Shown: positions 49,482-57,308 of the stretch, piece after piece
Layout: each line of letters opens with the position of its first letter
Numbering within the stretch: position 1 is the stretch's first letter
Source: 2-02-FULL-45-10 sp964478235
Lineage (GTDB): Bacteria; Patescibacteriota; Patescibacteriia; Magasanikbacterales; GWA2-37-8
Direction: 5' to 3'
NCBI GenBank assembly: GCA_964478235.1
Contig: CAYZGX010000001.1
Location: forward strand, 124,001-188,000
DNA: 64,000 nucleotides
Notes under the pieces: model-generated
Databases searched by the model: none
What the model was told of the DNA's origin: nothing
Seen by the model: only the letters and a program-made list of their open reading frames with translations
Made by a program: the position numbers and the translations under genes

Positions 49482-51437
49482 ATGGTTTGGAGCAAGCTTC
49501 TTTCACGGTTGAAAACTAAAAAGCCGTCGCTTCCTAGTTATCAAGATCTGGACAAAAAACTGGTAAAAAGCACGCAAACCTCCCAATTTCCAAAATTGGC
49601 ACAATTAAAATACGTCCAACATTTTTTGTCTTCCTCCGAGAAAAAAACCGCCTTGGCAAGCCTACTTGTCTTTGCTGTAAGCAGTCTTGCCCTTGCTGGC
49701 ATGCAGTTTGCTCAAAAGATTGAGCAGGTACCAGCAGTTGGCGGCGAATACAGCGAAGCCATGATTGGTCAGCCAAAATACATCAACCCTCTTTTCTCGG
49801 CCGCAAGCGATGTTGACGCTGATATAACCAGTCTCGTCTACGACGGATTATTCCGTTATAACCAAGATGAAAAGCTCGAACCAGCTTTAGCTGAAAGTTA
49901 CACCATTAGTGTTGATCAAAAAAGCTACGATATCACCCTTCGCTCAGGCCGCACCTGGTCAGATGGCGAACCGGTCACCATTGATGATGTTATTTTTACC
50001 TTTGAAACACTTCAAAACCCAGAGGTCGGCAGCCCCCTTCTTCTAGCTTTTCAAGATGTCGCTATAACCAAAGTAAACGATACCACTGTTCGCTTCACTC
50101 TCAAGAGCCCTTACGCCCCCTTTATGAGCAGTCTCACTGTTGGTATCTTGCCCGCCCATATTTGGGGTAGCACCTCGGCCAACAGCCTCAAATTGGCTAG
50201 CCAAAACCTCCAACCTGTTGGATCTGGTGAGTGGAAGTTTAGCAAACTTCTCAAAGACGAAAGCGGTCGAGTGACCAGCTACACCTTGGAACGCAATGAA
50301 AATTATCAAGGTAAAAAACCATACATCAACACGCTACGTTTTGTTTTCTTTGATGAATACCGTGAAGCAATTGACGCCATGCGCACCGACACCAGTCTGT
50401 CGCTCAGTTTTGTGCCTCACGCTCTTGAAAGTAAGCTTAACAGCAAAACAACTCAAATCGTCCCAATCACTTTGCCACAATACACAAGCCTGTTTTACAA
50501 CCAAACCAACCAGCCACTACTAAAAGACGACGCACTTCGCCAAGCCCTAGCTCTCGCCACCAATAAAGAACAATTGGTTAAAGATGCTCTTGGCAACTAC
50601 GGCAAGGCTATTGACTTCCCTATTCTAGAAGGCAGTGTTGGTTATTTTGCTACCAGCTCAAAAATAAGCTTTTCCATCGAACAAGCTAATGCTTTACTCG
50701 ACAAAAAGTGGACTCGTATTCAGCCTGAAGAGTATTTTAACCTGGCCACAACCAGTCTCTTCAAAAAAAGCCAGCCTGAAATTGAAGCCTTTAAGCAAGC
50801 TAATAGCTCCACTCCAGAAAAAGGCATTGAATTTGAAACACAATTGCGTGACGAAGCCATTGCTACTGTACGCAAAACAATGGACCCATCACAAACGTTT
50901 TATCGTAAAGATAAAGATGGTGCAGTTTTAGAAATCAGCCTGACTACCGCTGACAATCCAGAATACAGTCGAACTGCTGAGCTAATTGCCCGCATGTGGC
51001 AAGAAGCTGGTATCAAAGTAAGTGTCCAAAAAATTAACACTCAACAAATTGTCCAAGTGGTTAAAAAACGCAACTACGAAACACTACTCTACGGCGAATT
51101 AATCGGTTTTGATCCTGATCCGTTCCCATTCTGGCATTCCTCACAAGTAACCAGCCCAGGGCTTAATGTGGCCAACTACAGTAACCGCACGGCTGACAAA
51201 CTGCTCGAAGAAGCTCGAGCCACAACTGATGAAAAAAAACGCGGCGATTTATATCGACAATTCCAAGAAATTCTGGCCAAAGATATGCCTGCCCTGTTTT
51301 TATACACCCCAACCTACAGCTTTGCTGTTTCGACCAATATCAAAGGGGTGACCAACAAAACTATCAATACTCCGGCCGATCGCTTCATCGGTATCGAAGA
51401 CTGGTACGAAAAAACAACCTGGCGTTTTAAACGCTAA
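49482..51437 (+). CDS. membrane-anchored family 5 (peptide-type) solute-binding protein
   Basis: OppA/DppA-type binding protein. 651 residues: a 53-residue hydrophilic cytoplasmic N-terminus, one transmembrane helix (about 54-73, ALASLLVFAVSSLALAGM), then SBP_bac_5 with EAMIGQPKYINPLF, LVYDGLFRYNQDEKLEPALAESY, LRSGRTWSDGEPVTIDDVIFTFE and PYAPFMSS. Most relatives are lipoproteins; here a helix with a long inner tail anchors it. No ABC permease or ATPase gene is adjacent, so its partner is unknown. Confidence 0.9.
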   Translation: MVWSKLLSRLKTKKPSLPSYQDLDKKLVKSTQTSQFPKLAQLKYVQHFLSSSEKKTALASLLVFAVSSLALAGMQFAQKIEQVPAVGGEYSEAMIGQPKYINPLFSAASDVDADITSLVYDGLFRYNQDEKLEPALAESYTISVDQKSYDITLRSGRTWSDGEPVTIDDVIFTFETLQNPEVGSPLLLAFQDVAITKVNDTTVRFTLKSPYAPFMSSLTVGILPAHIWGSTSANSLKLASQNLQPVGSGEWKFSKLLKDESGRVTSYTLERNENYQGKKPYINTLRFVFFDEYREAIDAMRTDTSLSLSFVPHALESKLNSKTTQIVPITLPQYTSLFYNQTNQPLLKDDALRQALALATNKEQLVKDALGNYGKAIDFPILEGSVGYFATSSKISFSIEQANALLDKKWTRIQPEEYFNLATTSLFKKSQPEIEAFKQANSSTPEKGIEFETQLRDEAIATVRKTMDPSQTFYRKDKDGAVLEISLTTADNPEYSRTAELIARMWQEAGIKVSVQKINTQQIVQVVKKRNYETLLYGELIGFDPDPFPFWHSSQVTSPGLNVANYSNRTADKLLEEARATTDEKKRGDLYRQFQEILAKDMPALFLYTPTYSFAVSTNIKGVTNKTINTPADRFIGIEDWYEKTTWRFKR

Positions 51438-51458
51438 GCTTGTTGAAAGATACAAAAA

Positions 51459-51540
51459 GCGGACGTGGCGGAACTGGTATACGCGTACGTCTCAGAAGCG
51501 TATGGAGCAATCCTTGAGGGTTCGAGTCCCTCTGTCCGCA
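51459..51540 (+). tRNA. tRNA-Leu(CAG)
   Basis: Class II tRNA: acceptor GCGGACG/TGTCCGC, anticodon arm TACGT-CTCAGAA-GCGTA (anticodon CAG, reading CUG), long variable arm, T-arm GAGGG-TTCGAGT-CCCTC, discriminator A. No CCA encoded (followed by CAAA). It is 21 nt after the binding-protein gene and probably processed from the same transcript. Confidence 0.93.
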
Positions 51541-51611
51541 CAAACATTACTCATCCCCTGTTTTTCCTCTCTTTTAATTTACGGAAAAGCGGTTAATTGT
51601 ATGTTTTATTT

Positions 51612-53522
51612 ATGATGTTATCGAAAGATACACCAACAACTCCTCCAATGCCGAGCCCAAGCTCGCCTGGAGACAAATCACAAAGTCGTCGCCCTCGCCG
51701 AGCGCCTTATGCGCCAAACCGCGAACGAACGACTAATTTTGCAATTCCGGCTCACGTCGGACCTCGCGCCACCAGTGGCCCAAGCCCCTACCGCTCCACT
51801 CGAGCCACCAGCGGCCACACTATGCGTGTTGAACCAACCAAAGTTGCAGCTGGTCCAAATGAGAAAAAACTACGAGTCGCTGTGCTTGGCGGTCTTGAAG
51901 AAATCGGTCGTAACTGCACCCTCATTGAATACGGCGATGATATTATTATCATCGATTTAGGGCTTCAATTCCCTGAAGAAGACATGCCTGGTATTGATTA
52001 CATCATTCCAAACATGAGCTATCTTCGTGGAAAAGAAAAAAATATCCGCGGGGTAATTATCACTCATGGTCACTACGATCATATCGGTGCCATTCCTCAC
52101 GTTATGCCGCTCCTCGGCTATCCGCCAGTTTTTGCTTTGCCAATTACTGCTGGCATTATCAAAAAACGCCAAGAAGATTTTAAAGACGTAAAACCTTTAA
52201 ATATTCACTTAGTCAAAAGCTCCGACAAATTACAACTTGGTAGTTTGGGTGTAGAATTTTTTCACTTGAACCACAACATCCCTGACTCCACCGGTGTTGT
52301 TATTCGCTCTCCAGAAGGCACCATCATCCATACTGGTGACTGGAAATTCGATTACCAACCGACCGGCGAAATGCCAGCTGACTTACAACGCATTGCTCAA
52401 ATCGGCAGTGAAGGTGTGCTCGCCCTCTTGAGCGACAGTACCAACGCTTCTCAGCCAGGTCATCAAGTCTCGGAAACAGAAATTGCTCACAATCTCGAAG
52501 ATATTTTAATGAAGGCTCCAGGCCGAGTTATTATCGGTACCTTCGCTTCATTACTGTCTCGTATCAAACAACTTATCGAAATCTCTGAAAAAATGGGTAA
52601 GGTTGTCGCTCTCGGTGGTTTTAGCATGAAAAGCAACGTGGAAATCGCCAAAGAGCTCGGCTATATGAAATTTAGCCCAAAAACCTTGGTAGATTTGCGC
52701 ACCATCAACAAATATCCTGACAACAAAGTTGTTATCATCTGTACTGGTGCCCAAGGCGAAAAGAATGCTTCTTTGATGCGCATCGCTAATGGCGAACATC
52801 GCGATGTAAGCCTTATTCCAGGCGATACTGTCGTGTTCTCCTCTTCGGTTATTCCAGGCAACGAGCGCACTGTGCAACGCCTCAAAGACACCTTGTTCCG
52901 CAAGGGTGCTGACGTTATCCATTACCAAATGATGGACGTACACGCTGGTGGTCATGCGAAGACCGAAGATGTGAAACTCATGATTCGCCTCCTCAACCCA
53001 AAATACTTCGTACCAATTCACGGCAACCACTTCTTGCTGGTCTACAACGGTCGTGTCGCTTCATCACTCGGTATGAGTAAAGATAAAATTTTCATTGCCG
53101 ACAACGGCCAGGTGATGGAATTCAAACAAGGCGAAGGTGTACTTACCAAAACAAAATTACCGACTGACTACGTCTTTGTGGACGGTCTTGGAGTATCTGA
53201 CGAAACCAACGTGGTGGTTCGCGATCGCCAAGTATTGGCCGAGGATGGTATGGTGGTAATTATCGCCACCGTTGATAGTAAAACCGGCAAACTTATCCAA
53301 AATCCTGATATTATCTCGCGCGGGTTCGTCTTCCTCAAGAGCCACAAAGAGCTCATTGAAGACATGCGTCATCGCGTCAAAAAATTAATTGTTGAATCTG
53401 ACCCAACAACTTGGGCTGACACCAATTACATCCGAAATAAAATCCGCGATTACGTTGGTCAATTCCTCTTCACTAAGACGGAAAAACGCCCAATGATCTT
53501 GCCGGTTGTTATCGAAGTCTAA
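51612..53522 (+). CDS. rnj: ribonuclease J
   Basis: Metallo-beta-lactamase/beta-CASP exo- and endoribonuclease for mRNA decay and rRNA maturation. 636 residues from ATG 51612. Residues 1-75 are a disordered Pro/Ser/Arg-rich extension. The core has LGGLEEIGRNCTLIEYG, the HxHxDH motif as THGHYDHIG, HTGDWKFD, SDSTNA, the beta-CASP GTFAS and GAQGE loops, and HAGGHA plus VPIHGNHF. A TTG five codons upstream is a less likely start. Confidence 0.96.
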   Translation: MMLSKDTPTTPPMPSPSSPGDKSQSRRPRRAPYAPNRERTTNFAIPAHVGPRATSGPSPYRSTRATSGHTMRVEPTKVAAGPNEKKLRVAVLGGLEEIGRNCTLIEYGDDIIIIDLGLQFPEEDMPGIDYIIPNMSYLRGKEKNIRGVIITHGHYDHIGAIPHVMPLLGYPPVFALPITAGIIKKRQEDFKDVKPLNIHLVKSSDKLQLGSLGVEFFHLNHNIPDSTGVVIRSPEGTIIHTGDWKFDYQPTGEMPADLQRIAQIGSEGVLALLSDSTNASQPGHQVSETEIAHNLEDILMKAPGRVIIGTFASLLSRIKQLIEISEKMGKVVALGGFSMKSNVEIAKELGYMKFSPKTLVDLRTINKYPDNKVVIICTGAQGEKNASLMRIANGEHRDVSLIPGDTVVFSSSVIPGNERTVQRLKDTLFRKGADVIHYQMMDVHAGGHAKTEDVKLMIRLLNPKYFVPIHGNHFLLVYNGRVASSLGMSKDKIFIADNGQVMEFKQGEGVLTKTKLPTDYVFVDGLGVSDETNVVVRDRQVLAEDGMVVIIATVDSKTGKLIQNPDIISRGFVFLKSHKELIEDMRHRVKKLIVESDPTTWADTNYIRNKIRDYVGQFLFTKTEKRPMILPVVIEV

Positions 53523-53533
53523 GCCAACCAAAC

Positions 53534-53564
53534 AAAATACCACTCGCGACCGAGTGGTATTTTT
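53534..53564. terminator. RNase J terminator
   Basis: AAAATACCACTCG/CGAGTGGTATTTT (53534-53546 with 53551-53563) with a 4-nt loop and T-run. Confidence 0.92.
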
Positions 53565-53575
53565 ATACACTTTTC

Positions 53576-53584
53576 TGTGGATAA
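53576..53584 (-). promoter_or_regulatory. Single consensus DnaA box
   Basis: TGTGGATAA is the complement of TTATCCACA. It is alone, 33 bp before a TATACT -10 (53617-53622). It could be chance or a DnaA-regulated promoter; no origin features surround it. Confidence 0.35.
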
Positions 53585-53682
53585 GTAGCCCTGGTGTAAA
53601 GTAGAGGGAGACGTGCTATACTCACTGTAACAACCACAGTCTGTAGTAAAAAAAAGCTAAAAAAGATACTACTGGTAGTGTT

Positions 53683-53880
53683 ATGACCGTTCCATTCAAA
53701 GAATACCGCTGTACCACCTGCCACAAATTATTGTTCAAAGGCTGGCTGGTAGAAAGCGCTATCGAAATTAAATGCAAAGGCTGTCACGAAATGAACACCA
53801 TTGAAGCTAGCAGTGCCGACGCTTTCATGTGTGGCATTCTCCCCTGCCCTAATCGCATACCAGTCAAACCAAAAAAATAA
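53683..53880 (+). CDS. Com-like zinc-finger protein
   Basis: 65 residues with CTTC and CKGC pairs spaced as in the phage Mu Com family (YRCTTCHKLLFKG, IEIKCKGCHEMNTIE), plus two further cysteines near the end (FMCGILPCPN). Mu Com is an RNA-binding translational activator; chromosomal relatives are uncharacterised. It is the gene before nrdD but a terminator separates them. A -10 TATACT is at 53617-53622 with a poor -35. Confidence 0.8.
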   Translation: MTVPFKEYRCTTCHKLLFKGWLVESAIEIKCKGCHEMNTIEASSADAFMCGILPCPNRIPVKPKK

Positions 53881-53899
53881 CACCTGAAGCTCAAACACG

Positions 53900-53931
53900 A
53901 AGCTCACCCACAAGGGTGAGCTTTATTTTTA
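53900..53931 (+). terminator. Terminator between the Com-like gene and nrdD
   Basis: AAGCTCACCC/GGGTGAGCTT (53900-53909 with 53914-53923), 10 pairs, T-rich tail, 25 nt before nrdD. No clear nrdD promoter is visible afterwards, so nrdD may depend on read-through or on a promoter within the hairpin region. Confidence 0.85.
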
Positions 53932-53955
53932 AAAAACATTCAACACCACACCACT

Positions 53956-55791
53956 ATGTCGCACGACAAAAAAACAATGGTCGACGTTAGCCAAACAATT
54001 GACGAGTATCTTGATAAAAGCGATTGGCGGGTCAACGCCAACTCCAACCAAGGATTTTCACTTGGCGGGATGATCCTCAATATGGCTGGCAAAGTGACGG
54101 CCAACTACTGGCTGTCTCACGTCTATCCAAGCGAAGTCGGCGAAGCTCATCGGAGTGGCGACATCCATATTCATGACCTTGATATGTTTTCTGGCTACTG
54201 TGCTGGCTGGAGCTTGCGCGCCCTCCTCGAGCAAGGCTTTAACGGTGTACCAGACAAAATTGAATCAGGTCCGCCAAAACATCTTTCATCGGCCATCGCT
54301 CAAATGATTAATTTCTTGGGTACTCTCCAAAACGAATGGGCTGGAGCTCAAGCCTTCTCTAGTTTTGATACCTTCCTCTCACCATTTGTAAAAAAATATG
54401 AGCTAGAGTTGCGTGATACTATCAAAAAATATGGCATGCAATTTGAAAATGAAGAAACCAAAGAAAAATATATTGCGAACGATGTCTATCAATACGTCTA
54501 CCAAAACATGCAGTCATTTGTCTTTAACCTCAACATTCCTTCACGCTGGGGAACACAAACGCCGTTTACCAACATCACACTTGATTGGGATTGCCCCGCC
54601 GACCTCAAAGAAAAACGCCTCGTATTAGCCGGTAAGCCTTATGACTATACCTACGGCGAACTCGAGCCGCAAATGGACATTATTAACCGAGCTTTTATTG
54701 AGGTGATGAGCAAAGGTGACGCTAAAGGACGAACCTTCACCTTCCCTATTCCGACCTACAATATTGGTAAAGATTTTAAATGGGACGACCCAAAAAACCT
54801 CGCTCTCTTTGAAATGACTGCCAAATACGGCACCCCGTATTTCCAAAATTTCATCAATTCAGAGCTAAACCCCGGAGATGTTCGCTCTATGTGCTGTCGT
54901 TTACAACTCGATCTCAAAGAACTGCGTAAACGTGGCGGCGGGCTTTTTGGCTCGGCTGAAATGACCGGATCAATTGGGGTGGTCACCATCAACGCCGCTC
55001 GCATCGGCTACACCAACCGTGGAAACAAAGAGGGTTTTTACAACCAAATAAATCATCTCATGGAGCTGGCCAAAACCTCCCTCGAGATGAAACGAGTCGT
55101 TGTTCAAAAATGGATTGACGCCGGGCTCTTCCCCTTCACCAAACGCTATCTCGGCTACCTCAAAAACCATTTCTCAACTATCGGCATCAACGGGTTAAAC
55201 GAGGCTATTCGTAATTTCTCGAACGACACTGAAAATATTACTACTCCAAACGGTCAAAAATTTGCCGAAGACGTATTGGTATTCATGCGTACTAAACTTC
55301 AAGATTTCCAAACCGAAACACGCAATCTCTATAACCTAGAAGCCACCCCGGCCGAAGGCGCCACCTACCGCTTTGCCAAAGAAGACCAAAAGAGGTTCCC
55401 TGATATTTTTCAAGCTGGCACCTACGAAGCACCCTACTACACCAACTCTTCACAAATCCCGGTCGGTTTCACCGACGATGTCTTTGAAGCGCTTCTACTC
55501 CAAGACAAACTCCAAACAAAGTACACTGGCGGGACAGTGCTCCACTGTTATATGAGTGAAAAAATCAGCAGTCCCGAAGCTTGTCGAAATCTAGTGAGAA
55601 AAATCTTAAACAATTTCCGCCTACCCTATATCACTATCACCCCGACATTCTCCATTTGTCCAAAGCACGGCTATTTAACCGGAGAATACGACTTTTGCCC
55701 GCGCTGCGACGCCGAAAACGGACTACAACCTGGTGTTCACTTTGATACCACCATGCGTAATAAACACCGCAGTCTTATCCCTCAATTATAA
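53956..55791 (+). CDS. nrdD: anaerobic ribonucleoside-triphosphate reductase, catalytic chain without glycyl-radical domain
   Basis: Class III reductase making dNTPs without oxygen. 611 residues with the ten-stranded barrel: FSLGGMILNMAGKV, HIHDLDMFSGYCAGW, FSSFDTFLSPF, the MCCRLQLD active-site cysteine (about 312), GSIGVVTINAARIGY, and near the C-terminus the zinc region CPKH (568) and CPRC (581-584). In standard NrdD the glycyl-radical motif RVxGY follows the zinc site. Here 27 unrelated residues (from DAENGLQPG) lead to a stop, and the radical domain is the next gene. The tail is not the expected sequence in another frame, so this is a split, not one frameshift. Confidence 0.93.
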   Translation: MSHDKKTMVDVSQTIDEYLDKSDWRVNANSNQGFSLGGMILNMAGKVTANYWLSHVYPSEVGEAHRSGDIHIHDLDMFSGYCAGWSLRALLEQGFNGVPDKIESGPPKHLSSAIAQMINFLGTLQNEWAGAQAFSSFDTFLSPFVKKYELELRDTIKKYGMQFENEETKEKYIANDVYQYVYQNMQSFVFNLNIPSRWGTQTPFTNITLDWDCPADLKEKRLVLAGKPYDYTYGELEPQMDIINRAFIEVMSKGDAKGRTFTFPIPTYNIGKDFKWDDPKNLALFEMTAKYGTPYFQNFINSELNPGDVRSMCCRLQLDLKELRKRGGGLFGSAEMTGSIGVVTINAARIGYTNRGNKEGFYNQINHLMELAKTSLEMKRVVVQKWIDAGLFPFTKRYLGYLKNHFSTIGINGLNEAIRNFSNDTENITTPNGQKFAEDVLVFMRTKLQDFQTETRNLYNLEATPAEGATYRFAKEDQKRFPDIFQAGTYEAPYYTNSSQIPVGFTDDVFEALLLQDKLQTKYTGGTVLHCYMSEKISSPEACRNLVRKILNNFRLPYITITPTFSICPKHGYLTGEYDFCPRCDAENGLQPGVHFDTTMRNKHRSLIPQL

Positions 55792-55814
55792 CTTACTTAC
55801 CAACTAAATAATCT

Positions 55815-56018
55815 ATGGAAAACACTACTACACCAACCAGAACTCGTTGCGAAATTTGGACTCGTGTTATGGGTTATCATCGACCGCTATCACATTTTAA
55901 TATCGGAAAAAAATCAGAGCACATCTCACGCAAGCACTTTACCGAATGCGTTTCAGCCAATAGTATTTTTATCAAAAAATACGCTCACCTTGGCCAACCA
56001 CTCTACACTACTCGCTAA
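55815..56018 (+). CDS. stand-alone glycyl-radical domain of NrdD
   Basis: 67 residues. Residues 12-45 (CEIWTRVMGYHRPLSHFN, then GKKSEHISRKHF) match the C-terminal glycyl-radical loop of class III reductases; Gly20 in RVMGY is the predicted radical site. A short Thr/Pro linker precedes it, and about 20 extra residues follow. It lies 23 nt after nrdD in another frame and 6 nt before nrdG, the activase that would make the radical. It is analogous in layout to the detached radical protein YfiD/GrcA of pyruvate formate-lyase, but here no complete chain exists. Confidence 0.88.
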   Translation: MENTTTPTRTRCEIWTRVMGYHRPLSHFNIGKKSEHISRKHFTECVSANSIFIKKYAHLGQPLYTTR

Positions 56019-56024
56019 GCTACT

Positions 56025-56729
56025 ATGCTTATTTCTGGCATACAACCTTTTACCTTGCTCGATTACCCTGGAAAAACCGCGTGCGTTGTCTTTTTGCCAG
56101 GTTGTAATTTTAGATGTGGCTACTGCCACAACAAGGAGTTTGTTTTACCAGAAAAAATAAAAGAGCTTCAAGGAAACTTTATCGATGAAGAGGTGGTCTA
56201 CAATTTTCTCATCAACCGTCGCGATTTACTTGATGGCGTAGTTATTTCCGGAGGCGAGCCAACTATGATGCCTGACCTCATTCCCTTCATGCAAAAAATA
56301 AGACGACTAGGCTTTTCGGTGAAACTAGACACCAACGGCAACCGACCAGATGTCATCACCAAAGCACTCGAGCTTCGTACCGTTGACTATATTGCCATGG
56401 ATCTTAAGACCGACCTCCCCACCTATACCGCACTTGTAGGAAACGGCGCCAAAAAAGATGCGCTCGAACAAAGTATTAGCATTCTCCTCAACAGTCCGAT
56501 TGACTACGAGTTCCGCTCCACCATTATCAAAGAAGTTCACTCAGACGCTATTCTTGAAAGGATGGCTCAAGCTATCGCTGGAGCTAAACACTGGTATTTA
56601 CAAAATTTCAGACCAGAAAACACTCTAGCTCCACACTTTGCCAACTACCACCCTTTTGAAGAAGTAGAACTCAAAAAAATAGCTGAATATCTCAGCCCCT
56701 ACGTACACAAACTAACTATTCGCTCATAA
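56025..56729 (+). CDS. nrdG: anaerobic ribonucleotide reductase activating protein (radical SAM)
   Basis: Radical SAM activase that abstracts hydrogen from the glycine of NrdD. 234 residues: the cluster motif CNFRCGYC, VVISGGEPTM (SAM-binding GGE), KLDTNGNRPD and AMDLKTDL. It has the longer form like PflA/ThiH-type activases (about 230 residues), not the 150-residue E. coli NrdG. It directly follows the stand-alone glycyl-radical gene, naming its substrate. Confidence 0.93.
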   Translation: MLISGIQPFTLLDYPGKTACVVFLPGCNFRCGYCHNKEFVLPEKIKELQGNFIDEEVVYNFLINRRDLLDGVVISGGEPTMMPDLIPFMQKIRRLGFSVKLDTNGNRPDVITKALELRTVDYIAMDLKTDLPTYTALVGNGAKKDALEQSISILLNSPIDYEFRSTIIKEVHSDAILERMAQAIAGAKHWYLQNFRPENTLAPHFANYHPFEEVELKKIAEYLSPYVHKLTIRS

Positions 56730-56732
56730 ATA

Positions 56733-56764
56733 AAAACCCGGTCGCAGAAAGCGATCGGGTTTTT
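56733..56764. terminator. Bidirectional terminator between nrdG and rnpB
   Basis: AAAAACCCGGTCGC/GCGATCGGGTTTTT with loop AGAAA; one mismatch. Serves the convergent nrdG and rnpB transcripts. Confidence 0.9.
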
Positions 56765-56768
56765 AAGT

Positions 56769-57210
56769 GTTTACAGCAATAAGCCGAATTTTGTTCCCCT
56801 TACGGGGTGATAATCATTTCTCTTGCCGGTACATTGCTATACCGATCATCTGCCCGTCCTAAAGCTTTTAAGCTGACAGATATACTAGCGAGCGAACTTT
56901 CCGAGGCTATACCTGATGTATAGACACGCTGCTCTTGCACCAGATAGGGTTTAGCACTTGCTCTCTATTGCTAAAGAGCCGAGTAGAGTAGCTGTAGTCT
57001 TAAGAACAACAACTCCCCTACACTTTTCACCTTTCATCCCGATTATAGCCGGAATTAGTATTGTCTCTGTGCCACTGTCCCGAAGCGGATATTGCTATAC
57101 GCCTGGTGGAGGTTATCCACTATCCTTGTCCCAATAGGTAGCGATAAAAATTGGGGGTGTTCGGACTTTCCTCGACGACCCAAAGGTCGGCGCGATTATC
57201 TACTGTAAAC
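56769..57210 (-). ncRNA. rnpB: RNase P RNA
   Basis: Catalytic RNA that matures tRNA 5' ends. On the minus strand: P1 GTTTACAG/CTGTAAAC (57210-57203 with 56776-56769), the universal GAGGAAAGTCCGAACACC, GGGACAGTGGCACAGAGACAA, AGGTGAAAAGTG, GAGAGCAAGTGCTAAA, AGATGATCG and the 3' end AACAAAATTCGGCTTAT. Overall bacterial type A plan. The P15 loop (56961-56978 region) reads TTAGCAATA and lacks the GGU that pairs with tRNA CCA in many bacteria. About 442 nt. Confidence 0.95.
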
Positions 57211-57216
57211 GGGCGT

Positions 57217-57277
57217 AGTATAGCACAAAAAGGGCTTTTTGTCAAGGTTTGACCGGGAGAAAAAAACAGCGTACACT
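57217..57277. promoter_or_regulatory. Back-to-back divergent promoters of rnpB and the polysaccharide genes
   Basis: Minus: TTGACA (57245-57240), 17 bp, TATACT (57222-57217) for rnpB. Plus: TTGACC (57249-57254), 17 bp, TACACT (57272-57277) for the sugar transferase. The two -35 boxes are 3 bp apart. Confidence 0.85.
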
Positions 57278-57308
57278 ACTAATACTTTATGTCTCTTGTC
57301 TTTGACCC

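Noticed and set aside
53576..53584. Replication origin at the DnaA box near RNase J
   Set aside because: Only one consensus box, no AT-rich unwinding region and no dnaA or dnaN nearby.
55700..55830. Simple frameshift separating nrdD from its radical domain
   Set aside because: The tail after CPRC is not the missing domain in another frame, and the small gene begins with its own ATG and linker. A sequencing cause is still worth checking.
57108..57116. TTATCCACT as a DnaA box
   Set aside because: It is part of the folded core of RNase P RNA, so its sequence is explained by structure.
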